The notes under the pieces were generated by a model. That model saw only the letters and a list, made by a program, of their open reading frames with translations. It made no database searches and had not been told where the DNA came from. Of a stretch of 64,000 nt of DNA, positions 34,059-46,597 are shown one piece after another. The position numbers and the translations under genes were made by a program. The stretch's first letter is position 1; each line of letters begins with the position of its first letter. This stretch comes from Henckelia pumila (Eukaryota; Streptophyta; Magnoliopsida; Lamiales; Gesneriaceae), in contig NC_133122.1 in the NCBI RefSeq assembly GCF_033568475.1, forward strand, positions 144,307,361 through 144,371,360, read 5' to 3'.

Positions 34059-35436
34059 TCATGACAGAAGAAGCCCAAAAAAAGTCGTGACTTTTCGGAA
34101 TACTTGTCTTATGAACCTCTTTGGTTGATCCATATAAATTGTTTCTTTCTTGATTATCATGAAAAAAGCAGTTTTCACATCTAACTGTTCAAGCTCTAGA
34201 TCATATTGAGTTACCAGGGCAAGTATCACCCTAATTGAGCAATGCCTGACCATAGGAGAGTAAATCTCATTCAAGTCTATTCCTTCAATCTATGTAAAGT
34301 CTTTTGCTACCAATCTAGCCTTATACTTTAACCCTTCCTTTCAAGTAGGGGTGATCGCGGTGCGGTTTGGCGGTTTTTCATAAGAAATTCAAACCGAATT
34401 GCCAATTGCGGTTCGGTTATATTTTATTTTTTTTGTTGCGGTTTTATATGTAAAATCGTTTTCGCGGTTTTCGGCGGTTTTAAGCGGTTGCGGTCGGTTC
34501 GCGATTTTTTTAATGATAGGTAAAATGAAAAAAAAAAATAAAACTATTCAAATTATTAGAATAATGAATTAAAACTATAATAAACAAAATAAAATTAAAT
34601 AAAATAACAATCAAGCGACAAAATAAAGTTAATTAACTATAATATGTTTAGACAAGGTTGGAGATTGATATTTGTATAGAGATGTAGTAAATAGATTATG
34701 AAGAGAGAAATAGGGGAGAATTTTTTGAAGAAGAGTTGAGAGAGAAGAGAGTGGAGGCAACATAGGATCGAATCTATTGTGTATAATGTTGAGAGAGAAG
34801 AGAGTGGAGGCAACATAGGATCGAATCTATTGTGTATAATGTATATACAATGTACTATAAATATAACCCTAGCTAAATACCATTATACACGGCGGTGCGG
34901 TTCGGGGCGGTTTGGGCCAAAAATTATAACCGAACCATGGCGGCGGGGCGGTTTTCATTTTTTTTTAAAACCGCGGTTATTTCAAAAAATGAGATACGGC
35001 GGTGCGGGATGGTGCGGGGTGGTCGGTTCGGGCGGTTTTTGAAAAAATGTGATCACCCCTACTTTCAAGGCGTGATCTCCTTCAATTTATATATCAACTT
35101 GCATACAAACGTCCTCCGTCCTTTTGGTTTTTCCACTAGTTCCTATGTCTTATTCTTGATAAGAGAGTTCATTTCTTCCACCATAGCTTCACTCCACTTG
35201 TTTCTGTGTTTATTGGTCAACCTCATCATAGGAGCTTGGTTCTAAGCTTTCTAATTCCTTAGCTACTGCTAGGACATACGAAGCAAGATCTGACTCACCA
35301 TATTTTTTAAGAGGTCTTATATCCCTCCTTTTCTTGTCTCCAGCTAAGTTGTAGGAGCTTAAATCCTCCTAAGTCTCACTTTTGGTCGAGTCCTACTCTG
35401 ACTTACTTTTCAAGTCCAGGTTCTCATTGTTGGGGC
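34059..35436 (-). pseudogene. Copia polyprotein relic (integrase-RT linker and RT), split by a hAT MITE
   Basis: On the minus strand from about 35430: RRDIRPLKKYGESDLASYVLAV, then NKWSEAMVEEMNSLIKNKT and LVEKPKGRRTFVCKL up to about 35070. After the inserted MITE, frames continue with VKYKARLVAKDF and, at 34274-34059, EIYSPMVRHCSIRVILALV and LELEQLDVKTAFF. This is the TNT1-type copia segment that precedes and begins reverse transcriptase. Stops and frameshifts are present. The catalytic YVDD region is missing. Confidence 0.85.
34346..35061. mobile_element. hAT-type MITE, GC-rich ends, TSD CTTTCAAG
   Basis: A 716-base insertion with ends TAGGGGTGATC and GATCACCCCTA and a perfect 8-base duplication CTTTCAAG (34338-34345 and 35062-35069). 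Subterminal parts contain many GCGGT/ACCGC motifs. A 48-base direct repeat around 34725-34830 (AGAGAGAAGAGAGTGGAGG) is internal. No transposase frame was seen. Confidence 0.9.
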
Positions 35437-35490
35437 AGTTATGGGGATGTTATCTCCATCCTCGAACCCGCTCCGATAATGATGATGATG

Positions 35491-35526
<36 letters not shown>

Positions 35527-35870
35527 TTTAAGTTTACATTTATTTATTTATTATTATTAAAGTTTTTTAATTGTTGAAATAAGATAAATTATACGAAATT
35601 TTAAAATTAAAAATAGTAATATCTATTAGTTTGTATTATTTTAATGCATTATATATATATAATGTTTTATTTAAAATAACATAATTTTTATAATATAAAA
35701 ATATTATTTGAAATTCATTTATGTTACATAGAAATAAATAAAATATTAAGATTAATAATGTATATTTATTATTTATTTAAGAAATATTTGAAATAAAATT
35801 ATATATTTCTTACTAAATTTTGATATATTATAATATTCTTTTTTTTTTCAAAAAAAAAATATACTCTTAA
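35437..35870. mobile_element. Fragment of a hAT MITE related to 1572-2513
   Basis: GTTATGGGGATG through CTCGAACCCGCTCCGATAAT, followed by ATA/TGA trinucleotide runs, aligns with 1700-1760 of the first MITE and its AT-rich core. The left TIR is missing. A matching right terminus (CCCCGCTCATTGTCATCCCTA) appears at about 38307-38328, beyond the CACTA relic, so the relic may have inserted into this MITE or the two were joined by deletion. Confidence 0.6.
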
Positions 35871-36059
35871 ACAAACAATCATGTTTGGTAGGGACTTGTA
35901 AAAATGTATACGTGGCAGTCTGGTCACGAGGAAGAGTTTAAGGCCACGTGGAATTCGTGTTGTCAAGTACAATATAAAAAATTATTGCACAGGTGGAGAA
36001 AATTGGGTCATCGACCAGCTAATGTTCCTACCGACATATATATGGGCTGCATGATAATG

Positions 36060-37760
36060 GAAAAAAAATTCTGAGATTGCCAAAAAAAAATAGGAACAGT
36101 GAGGTGGCTGATCCGGGAACTGGAATTACTAAGCACACGGCTGGATCACACTCTATTTTAGAGCATACTATAAAAATGGTGAGTTCAAAATTAGATCATA
36201 TTTTTATTTCATTAACAAAGTCGACCTAAAATTTTTGAAATTTTCTGTGAAGGAAATGGATTTGCAACGAAGAACTGATTCTTGGAAGGTATTTCGTATT
36301 AGACATCGTCACTAGAATGGCACTTTTGTCGATGCTCGATCTCAAACCTTAGATGTAAGTATTTTTTGGATTTAAGGATAATGATTTGCATTACCGGCCT
36401 CCCTGTGAGTCGAATTATTGAAATTTTGATTCGGTGGTTGTGAGCTTAAATTTTCTGTTTGGTGTTGAAAAAGTTGCTCGATTTTAGTTAATAACCATGT
36501 TGTACGTCATCGTACATCAACACGCTGTTTGGATAATGATGTTGTTGAAGGATCAGAAGAGGAAAATCAAACATATCATGCTTGCTACTCATGTATATCC
36601 AATGAATTGAAAAGGGAATTTTGCTACTAAATATTTTTTGTGAAATGCGTTCTGCAAACATTTTCTTCATGTTTTTTCTTTCTCGAATAATCATGCATAT
36701 TGTTTTCTGAAGTGGAGTTTGAGTGCCGAACATAGGCTATCAAACGAAAGAAAAGGCACTAGAACTTGAATTGATTTTCATCTAACTAGAGTGAAGTTCT
36801 TGTTGCTCTTTTCCCTTTGCATGTGTATATATATATATCAATCAATCAGCTGCTTTATACGAATTGAAATAATAATTTCCCCATTTTTTCCAGCATTCAT
36901 ATATAGCATGGTATGTGATCTGAAATCCTGCTTTGAATCATAATTAATGATCATCAGTAATTGAAACTGAAGTAATACACTTAAATTGGTTGAAAAATCA
37001 CATTGTGCTAGCTAGGCAACTGAAGAAACCCGAGACTGGAAATGTTTATATATAAACCAAATTTTTGTTCCGTGTTGCTATAATTTTTCTTGTTTTTGAT
37101 TGTTTTTTAATTATTCCACCTTCATTAAGCAGATCTGATTTATGTGACATGTTAAGGATTTTTCTCTGATATGAATGGCAATATATATAAAAAAGAGGAA
37201 AGCAAACTAATATGTGCATGCATAGGGGTAATTGTGTTCCTTGATAAATTTCTCGAGCGATTAAAGTAATTATTGAAAATTATTTGCATGGTTGATGATC
37301 ACATTAATTAGAGAATCAAGCTTCAATATAGTTTGTTTTGATGTTGCTACATCTGTACTCTTACAGGGTGATATATATGACTGCAAAAGTTGCAGATAAG
37401 ATATCTCAGGCTGCTGCAGAAGAGGATGAGCCACATATTCCATCATAAAGAATATATATTTTGATGTTGCTGGTGGGATGAGGAATTAAGAGTCGCGTTT
37501 ATGGCCAATTGGCTCCCAGGCTAAACTTATTTTTCCTCATGCTAGTTCGATCGGATCATCTACTGATATATATTGTAGAGTTGAGGGCTGAAAATGCAGA
37601 TTTGAGAGCTCGTATATATAGCGGAATTAGAGAGATTTGAGAGCATGTATGCAGGTCTAGAGGGATCCATGCGCGCATTTATGTCTCGCATGATGTTTTC
37701 TCAAAGATTAGAGCGTCCCCCTGCTGACATAAGACTCAGCCGTCGTCAATGACTAAAGTT
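36060..37760 (+). pseudogene. Decayed CACTA transposase C-terminal exons
   Basis: Several exon-like patches match the C-terminus of plant CACTA (Transposase_24-type) proteins. At 36085-36180: KNRNSEVADPGTGITKHTAG, then SHSILEHTIKM. At 36255-36355: DSWKVFRIRHRH, a stop, then NGTFVDARSQTLD followed by GTAAG. At 37380-37445: TAKVADKISQAAAEEDEPHI. At 37575-37740: LRAENADLRARI. Stops and frameshifts are frequent, and the conserved catalytic part is absent. A decayed end with GGTCTCTAATTTAGAGACC repeats follows at 37990-38310. Confidence 0.65.
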
Positions 37761-37989
37761 TAAGAACTGTTCAAAAAAAAAAAAATTTTGATGGATCGAC
37801 TGAAAAAATACTTGCATTGAAAAATTTCTAGAATTCTTGACATTTGGATTGGGATATTTCATTTATGATTGGTAGAAATTATTGTGTTAATATTGTATTA
37901 TACTTTCGATCTATTAATGTATATTTTTGGGGCATTGGTACGGGTTTCGATGGATTGTAATTTGTATATTTTGGGACTTTTGCAGAGGC

Positions 37990-38310
37990 TGAGGGAGGAG
38001 TTGGTCCTTAATTTAGCGACCGAAATAACAAATTTGGTCTCTAATTTAGAGACCTGATGAAACTTTCGATCTTTAAATTAGAGACCAAAATTATTGTATC
38101 GATCTTTGAATCAGAAATTGAATATATTTGACGGTTACAAAATTAGAGGCTGATGAAAATCGGTCTCTAATTTAGAGATTGATTTCCATCTCAAAATTAG
38201 AGACTCGCCTTAATCTTCTGTCTCTAAATATTGGTTACCGACATAATATGTTTCTAATTAGTCGTAAATTTGAATTAGAGACCGATTTGAGACCGATATT
38301 TCGGTCTTTG
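37990..38310. repeat. Subterminal repeats of a CACTA relic
   Basis: About eight direct and inverted copies of a core like GGTCTCTAATTTAGAGACC, on the 3' side of the transposase fragments. The terminal CACTA motif itself is lost. Confidence 0.6.
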
Positions 38311-38721
38311 CCCCGCTCATTGTCATCCCTAATTAAAGGAAATCCACTTACTGTCAAAATGCTTACAATTTAGGAAGTGTTCTAGAATAAGCTACTGAAT
38401 ATGCTGAAGCTAGCATTGCTAGAGGAAATCAATGCAGAGAGCTTAATTTTGGGTTAATTTTACTCAATCTTGAAACTTTTACGTGCTATTTATAGGGGTG
38501 GATTCTGAATACTCACACCCAAAATAATTTATCATTTACTGTCCATTACATGCCCATCAACATAATCTTCATTAATTAAGTTATGAAAATGTTGCTAGCT
38601 TGACTCGGGCTTCTACTTTCCTTGCGTTTGCGTTTGCATTCGATCACATTCAATCGTTTAGTTATTTTAGTTCTTATTTTGTTAATTAACCAAAACTATA
38701 TATATACATATATATATATAT

Positions 38722-40072
38722 ATGAAAAACTGCAATTTTGGTCCTATATATTTGTCACTTTGCGATTTCGGTCCTTTATGTTTTCATATTTTAGTTTTAG
38801 TCCTGCGTGTTCCAATTTTTAGCAATTTCAGTCATTTTTCTTTGAAAATGCTTACATGACACTAGACGTGTCAGATCCGCATCAGCACTACATTGGTGAC
38901 ACACAAGGGCGGAGCCAGGATTCAAAACTACATGGGGCTGGCTCTGCCCCACCACGTGCGTGTTAGTTAAATTAAAGTGAATATTCGACTAAACTGAATC
39001 AAACTTTTTAAAATTGAATTATCGACAAATTAAATCAAATACTCTGAATTTTACTGCAAAACAGAATTACAGAACAAATCAAACCGATCTTAGAGAAAAA
39101 AATCAATTTTTAATTTAAAAATGTAATATAAAAGCTGAATTAAATATATTTAAATTTTTATTTATTAAACAATATTTTTCAGATGTAGTTATATTGCCTC
39201 ATAATAAACTTTATTATAAATTTAATCATTTTAAATTTTTTTAATAAAATTCAATTTGTCAGTTAATTCACTTCGATCGGTTATTTCGGTTTTAAAAAAT
39301 AATTTGCTTACGTCTAAAATTAATTGATGTATGATATTTTAGTTAAAAATAACTTAATTTTTTATTTTCTTCATTTCATAAGTTACGGCAATATAAATCT
39401 AATCATCCAAAAAATTCTAACACATAACTTTTTTCTAAATCTCATAATTATTCAATTTTTGGTTATTCTAAAAATCGAAAAATATCAATACAAAGGCACA
39501 AACCCAATAATACTTGCAACATCAATAATTTTCAACTATTTCAACCAATTGATTAATTTTTCCAAAATTTAAAACTATAAATTTTTATGGTAAAAATTCA
39601 AACTCGAAATTCATATTTCATATATGTCATTAGTCAATATTATCGCAATTCAAATAATAGCAATTAAATATTCAACATAATATTTGACTTGTCAAATTTT
39701 ACTTCAAAGTCGTATAATTTTTAAACATATGATAATAAATCAAACAATAGAAAAGAATGAAATGTGCTTTGTGAAAATTTTTCTATTTTTAAATTTTTTT
39801 AGATGAGGTTGAATTTTGAAAAATAAAAAAAATCATGGGGCTGAAAAAAAATTAACACTAGTAAAGAAAAAAATTCAAAACATTGGTGGGGCTGGAGCCC
39901 ACCCTAGCCCATAGGGTGGCTCCGCCACCTGGTGCCACATCAGCGCCACATCGAAAAAAGAACTAAAATTGTCAAAAAAAAATAAAAATAACAGATTAAA
40001 ACTGAAATATAGAAACGTGGAGGACCAAAATCGCAAAGTGGGAAACCTACAGGACTAAAAAAATAATTTTTC
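38722..40072. mobile_element. Inverted-repeat MITE with nested hAT-like element
   Basis: The left arm (about 38722-38893) and right arm (about 39938-40072) are inverted copies sharing GCAATTTTGGTCCTA, CACTTTGCGATTTCGGTCCT and GATGCGGA/ATGTGGC blocks. Between them sits a later insertion at 38902-39929. The arms could pair into a roughly 140-base hairpin. No coding content was seen. Confidence 0.7.
38902..39929. mobile_element. hAT-like element nested in the MITE
   Basis: Ends CACAAGGGCGGAGCCAGG and GGTGGCTCCGCCACC form an imperfect inverted repeat. An 8-base duplication TGGTGACA/TGGTGCCA (one mismatch; 38894-38901 and 39930-39937) flanks it. The interior is AT-rich and non-coding. Confidence 0.6.
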
Positions 40073-41811
40073 CATATATATATATATATATAATCATCTA
40101 CCAATTTAAATTCATAAAGAAAAGCTGATCATAAATGCTTCCTAGCTAGAAGCTCCCCCAAACACTCCCATAAACTAGTTGAAAATAACTTAAACATGCC
40201 TAACTTCGTAATCATGTTTCCAATAATAATCTGTGTCAATTATTTGTTACAAGCCCATACGGCTCGTACATAACCAAATAATGAAAGTGCCAAACAATTA
40301 ATTTCTCCTAAATAGAAGAGACGTGTGTTCGATCTCACATTAACTAAAGTAAATTAAAACTCTTCCACCCTATAGTAATAATAACAATAATTTCTGTCAA
40401 AATAATATAATTAATAATGATGAAATTGCAAGAAAGGGCCACAAAAATCTATATTGGAAACAATGAATATATTCATGAATAAGCCATATATAATTATTCA
40501 TTTGTATCCACAAAAAATAATTCTATTATTTATGATACCTTTGCTTGCCATCATGTTAGACATGAGGCTCCACAAGGCATTATGTTCTTTGTTGTTTAGT
40601 ATTCTTTTGTGCTAAAGGCATTTATGTAATGGGAAAGGCATTTATGCCCATCACGCAAACTTAGATACATTAGTTCTTTGCTACCTCAAAGTCTGATATG
40701 TTGCTGCTAAATTGTATTCTTTGCCACCTAAAAGCAACAATTTCTTGGATAATATATATTAGATTATATTCCGCGATCCCGAATAGAACAATATAATATA
40801 TAGTATCGGTTAAAGTCCATAAATGAGTCGATCGATCTCTATAAAGTAAGTGGATCAAGCAATCCAAGCTCAACATATATGGTATCAATGTGAGACATTA
40901 GACAAACAATATCAAACAAATTATGCTATATATATACAGAATGCATCCAATTAAGTTTTATCGATCGCACTCTTTCAAATATCGACTAATCTTGTAGATG
41001 TAAATCTTTCAAGATCGCGAGATACATCGATCGGTATCGAGTCATTTTCCACATGCCTTTTCATTATGGTCCTATGAGTTACATTATGCTGTGCATCCCA
41101 GTCACATGCGGGGGAATATAAAAAGAGAAAGTCATGACATTGTTGCATGTACGTACGTAGTTGAGATTATATCTTTGGGGGAAAAAAAGATCATGAAAAC
41201 ATACCGCAGAAGCTACGCTGCATCAAAACGACCTTCATTTTCGGGGCATTCAGTATCATTGGATCATGTGAGTGTCGCTACTTTAAGGGGACTAGCACCA
41301 TGTCTTGAAGATTACAACGTGCAAATAAATTTAGATCATCGTGTGTACTTAGTGTGGACGAATTCGACACATATTTGCAATGTCGATGGTCATGATGTTT
41401 CGACTTCTCAAGTCAAGGGCCGGAGCTAGAATCAAATGCTTGAAAGTTCGGGCTTGTCTGGTTTACCCGGAAATAATGTTTTAAAAAGCATGAAACATGT
41501 CGAAGCTAGCGTGAATGTCAAGTTTCAAGCTTAAACGAACTTAGTATGAGCTTAAACATGAAAAAAAAACGTTTTAATTTTTATAATAATTTTAATTATA
41601 TTAAGGCAAACATTAAACAAAATGATAGAATAACCTTAAATATAAATTTTAATAGATATTTCAAGTTCTAAACTATAAATATACATATTTATAAAAATAT
41701 TTTCATTTAGAAAAACAAAATAAATATTTCATTCTAAAAAACGATTGCTTATCGATTTTAAGCGAGATTAATTGGCGCTTAAGTGAGCTTCTTAGAACAC
41801 TGCTTGGAGGA
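40073..41811. other. Intergenic stretch, no gene recognised
   Basis: A 112-codon frame at 41091-41429 has no family resemblance and low-complexity surroundings; I do not call it a gene. No repeats with clear ends were seen. Confidence 0.5.
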
Positions 41812-41831
41812 TAAAATTAAATCACCCATTT

Positions 41832-43129
41832 AAAAGTACACTTTTGGTCCTGTAATTTGCACATTTTTTTATTTTTGGTCCTGTTAAAAATAAATTTTCA
41901 ACTTTAGTCCTGTAACTTGCATTCTTTTTTCATTTTTGGTCCTATTAACATTGAATTCGCATTTTTAGTCCTGTAACTTTCATGATGTTTCCACTTTAAA
42001 TATTGTTAACATTGAATTTACAATTTTAGTCTGGTAACGTGCATTCTTTTTCATTTTTAGTCCTTTTTACATTGAATTTTCATTTTTTAAATATTGTAAC
42101 TTTCATATATTTTTATTTTTAGTTATATTATCGATGAATTTATATTTTTAATTCAATAAATTTCATATTTTTTATATTTTTAATCATAATATACTATTAT
42201 TTAAATATTTTAAAACTTTTAAAATTTAAATGAATTAAATAAAAAATTCAACTAAAATTATTCAAAAAAACTTTACGCTTATAAATATCATCTTATAAAA
42301 TACATAATATAAATAAAACTATTAATCTAATGTTAATCATGTTTTTTTGGGTTTAGTTTTGATATATAATATAAAATCGAAAACTAAACAAAAAAAATGA
42401 TTCATTTAGATTAATAGTTTTATTTATATTATGCATTATGATATTTAGTGTAAAAAATTTTCGAATAAGTTTTAGTTGAATTTTTGTTGATTCATTTAAA
42501 TTATAAAAGTTTTAAAATATGTGAATAATAATATATTATGAATAAAAATATAAAAAAGTATGAAATTTTTTGGGTTTAGTTTTCATATATATAATATAAA
42601 ATCAAAAACTAAACCGAAAAAAATGATTCATTTAGATTAATAGTTTTAATTATATTATGTATTTTATAAGATGATATTTAGTGTAAAAAAATTTCGAATA
42701 ATTTTTAGTTGAATTTTTGTTGATTCATTTAAATTCTAAAAGTTTTAAAATATGTTAATAATAATATATTATGAATAAAAATATAAAAAGTATGAAATTT
42801 ATTTAATTAAAAATATAAATTAATTGATAATATGAAAAATAATAAAAATGTAAGGAAGTTACAAGATTAAAAAAATGAAAATTCAATGTAAAAGGGACTA
42901 AAAATAAAAAGAAATGCAAGTTACTGAACTAAAATTGTAAATTCAATGTTAACATGACTTAAAGTGAAAAAATCATGAAAGTTACAGGAGTAAAAATGCG
43001 AATTCAATGTTAATAGGACCAAAAATGAAAAAAAAAATGCAAGTTATAGGACTAAAATTGCAAACTTACTTTTAACAGGATCAAAAATAAAAAATGTGCA
43101 AATTATAGGATCAAAAGTGTACTTTTTCC
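41832..43129. mobile_element. Fold-back element with repeated arms between 20-bp direct repeats
   Basis: A 1,298-base near-palindrome. It starts AAAAGTACACTTTTGGTCCT and ends with the inverse. Each arm is built from tandem units of about 60-70 bases containing TTTAGTCCTGTAACTTGCAT. The central AT-rich part also has inverted and direct copies (TGATTCATTTAGATTAATAG at about 42401 and 42623). It is bordered on both sides by the same 20 bases, TAAAATTAAATCACCCATTT (41812-41831 and 43130-43149). No coding content was seen. Confidence 0.75.
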
Positions 43130-43518
43130 TAAAATTAAATCACCCATTTTTTTTATTACATGTGTGTAAGTTTCTTACTTAGGCTACTAAATTTATTATA
43201 TTTTTTTGTAATAATATATAATAAGTTCCAGAACATTTCAAATCTAATTTCTAAATCCATCCGTGATTGGATATTAGCATATAAATTTCTTCACTTGGAA
43301 ATCTGTAGCTACAGTTTTCTATTTACCAAAAAAAATAAGAAAGAAAGAAACTAGTAGTTTTAATTATATATTTAATTAGAGGCTATACAAGAAATATTAA
43401 TTGAATAATTAAAATATTTGGGATGTTCATTTATTAGAAATTAAAATATTGTATTAACTTCAAAATGTATCATATTTGCCCTAATTTGCTTGCAACATCG
43501 ATCTAGTGTCAGTATGAA

Positions 43519-43841
43519 TAGGGTTGGGGAAAAATATCGAAATGCCAAAAATACCGTCATACCATACCGAAAAATTTACCGAATACCGAACCGAAATTTT
43601 CGATATCGGTAACGGTATATAAAATTTTTTATTTCGGTATACCGAATATACCGAATTTATTTATTTTTTTAAAAAAATTTCTTTTTTTATTTTCGGTACG
43701 GTATTCGGTATAAAAATTATCCATACCGAAAATTCGGTATTTTCGGTATGGTACCGGTATGAAATTCTTCATACCGGTATGGTACGGTACGATATACGAT
43801 ATGAGAGTTTGGTACGGTATACCGTACCGTACCCAGCCCTA
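43519..43841. mobile_element. hAT MITE, TSD AGTATGAA
   Basis: A 323-base insertion starting TAGGGTTGGGG and ending CCCAGCCCTA, with the perfect duplication AGTATGAA at 43511-43518 and 43842-43849. The body is made of ACCGAA/TTCGGT and GGTACGGTA motifs in both orientations. Confidence 0.9.
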
Positions 43842-43849
43842 AGTATGAA

Positions 43850-43915
43850 TAAGGTAATTTAGCTGCAAATGATCAAATTAATATATCCAATTGAAGTAAT
43901 GAAGCAGTGAGAAAT

Positions 43916-43958
<43 letters not shown>

Positions 43959-46378
43959 CACGCGCATACATATACTGATATACATATAAGCGACAAATTT
44001 TGGGACCATATTGTTGAGTTAAAGAGTAACATACCTAGATTTTAGAAGCATTTGGGCCTTATATAATTATGTGATGCTATAGAAGATGATCCTAAAACAT
44101 TTCATAAAGATATATATATTTTCAAGGGCCATATTGAGAGATAAGTCAATTAATACCATAAATTCACGGATTCTATGTATACAAGTCTTCCTCCTTGCCC
44201 AAATTAAGTCCAACTCTTATAAGTACGTTTTTATAGAAAGAAACATTATAAAAACGATACTCTTGAGACAATACATTAATGTATTAGGATATGTAATTAA
44301 TTGAGAGCAATTGAAAATGACAATTTTTAAAAAAAAAATTATGACGCACGGACCCATAGCCGTTATCTTTTTGTTTGCACCGAGTAAACCTTTGAGCTAA
44401 AGCAATAGCCTGCAAACTAAGTTAACATAATAAACCGCACTGGACAAGCTCCATGCAACAAATTTCCTCGAGAAGTTGTTGGAAAATCGTCTCCAAAACA
44501 TCCCTTGTTATACAATAGTATAGTATTACAAATTAATATCAAATATCTATATGTTAATCATAAAACTTTTAAGAGTTTTTTTTTAGCCAAAAAAACTTTT
44601 AAGAGTTTTAGTTCTACTTAAATTGATGGATTTCAAATTATTTGACTTGTTTGAATGGAATGATTTCAATAGTAATTATAAATGAGAGATTTTAAACATA
44701 TTCAATATGAGTGTCATTCAAACTTCATTTTTCAAATCTTTCCCAATTCAAATCCATATATGATTCCAAGCACAACCTAGTTTATTTCAATGTCTTGATT
44801 TATTTCATTCTTAGGTTTAAATGAGACCATTTTAAAGTTCAAATGTAGAATTTTATTTCATATATAGAAATCCACATATAAGAGCGTAATCGCTTAAAAT
44901 CCAAAGTATTTGAATTTATATGGAGATTAATCCCAAAAAGCTCTTGATTTTTGCCAAACTTAATTAAGAGAGAGTACTGCTCTTTTTTTTTTTTTTTTTC
45001 ACTCTGCTATGGTCTTGACCTATGTATATATAATTAATGTTCTAGCTACGATCATCAACCAAATTAAGGTAGTGTTTGCAAATTCTAAAAATAAGTGATT
45101 ATTGAATTTTTTTCCCACAAATTTGTAAAAAAAAAAAAAAAATCTAAAAGCACTTAGTTTTAGAAATTGCAAACTGTACTTCTTAAAAGTCCTAAAAATG
45201 TAACCTATTTCAATCAGAGCTCATGCCATTCCAGTTATATATATTATTGTTAGGTGTTCAAGTACATACTTAATATGACCACAAAATTTTTCTTCCCGGC
45301 CATTATACTCTCAACACATGGTTCGTTAAATTAGTACCATAAAACATGTTGGAACATGACATTTAATCAAGTCATAATATATAATGTCCATGCCGCGTTT
45401 TATACGTCGTTTTCTAAAACGTCCAACTCCTCTACTCTAATTAAGCTGATCACCTTAGATATCTATGTTATATTTTTCCAAATCGTCGGCAAATTATTCA
45501 TCGGCGGATCGGAGGATCTGTACGTGCAGTAGATCGACAATGCTTCTTCGGATGTAATAATAGACTTTTAAGAGATTTAGTTTCTTCAAGAACATGTTGC
45601 CTTTGCTATTTATACAGCTGGGAGAGCTGATGATGTTCCAATTTTCATACATAAATTGTGTTAATTTGCGCGTATTTCGAGGCCGTTCGACCGACGAAGA
45701 TTCATTCATTCGATACATATATATGTTGTAGTAAGCTGTGACATTGCCTTCATGAGTACTGAAGATCCGTCGGTTCATATTGGGCCACTTTCATATGGAC
45801 CAGCATGAAGTGCAATAAGGAATAATATTTCCAATCCCAAGCCGCGTGATCTAATATAATTCAACTACATGATTTCAAGTTATAAAACTATCTCAACGAA
45901 GATATATATTTTCAAAGTTAACATGTAACCGAGTGTGTACATGTAGCATAATTACGTACCCGACACTTAAAAATGAATCGATCCCATAGAAATATTATAA
46001 ATATATATAAATGTAAAAATGAGTTAATAATTAATGATGGAAAATCCATGCATCCTCCCCCTCGTCCGCCGTGGAGTATCAGAGATAGTGAAAGGGATTG
46101 GTCTCTTGGGCTCATAAATAATTGCAATAATCACTCACATGGACTGTTTTTTTTCCCTAGTGCTTCCAAAATGCTCTTCTCCCACCACGTTCAAACCCTA
46201 ACCCTTTAATTTGCCCTGCCCTTAATTATTATTATTATTATTATTATATATCCAACTTTAGATTCTACCCTAGCTAGCTATATATTTTCTTTTTACACTT
46301 CTGTATAATTAAAACTTCTAAGAAAATTGTAAAAGGGTGGGTTCTCTAAATATTTACCCCTGAGCTCACATTACCTCT
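43850..46378. other. Intergenic region upstream of the YABBY gene
   Basis: AT-rich with no gene recognised. A TA run lies at about 43920-43955 and a poly-T run near 44983-44999. The last 300 bases probably include the YABBY promoter; a TAGCTAGCTA stretch and ATT trinucleotides lie near 46225-46285. Confidence 0.5.
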
Positions 46379-46385
46379 TTATATA
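46379..46385 (+). promoter_or_regulatory. Probable TATA box of the YABBY gene
   Basis: TTATATA in the context CTCTTTATATAGAC lies about 213 bases before the start codon. That would leave a leader of roughly 180 bases containing a purine stretch and a short TA run. Confidence 0.55.
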
Positions 46386-46597
46386 GACACAAGTTGTTTC
46401 CTGTTTTGATACACAACTCATCTTGAAAGCAAGAGAGAAATTAAGAGGGAATATATATATATATATATAAATTGGCCTTTGATCTTCGGATCGATCGATT
46501 TCGATTATCTGTATAGCTGATCTTGTTTTGATCAGTTGTTGATCGATCGGTGTTAATTTTGTGTCTGTTTGGGCTCATCAGCAACTGGATATTATTA

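Noticed and set aside
41091..41429. 112-codon plus-strand frame
   Set aside because: No family resemblance, no flanking splice or promoter signals, and no repeat support.
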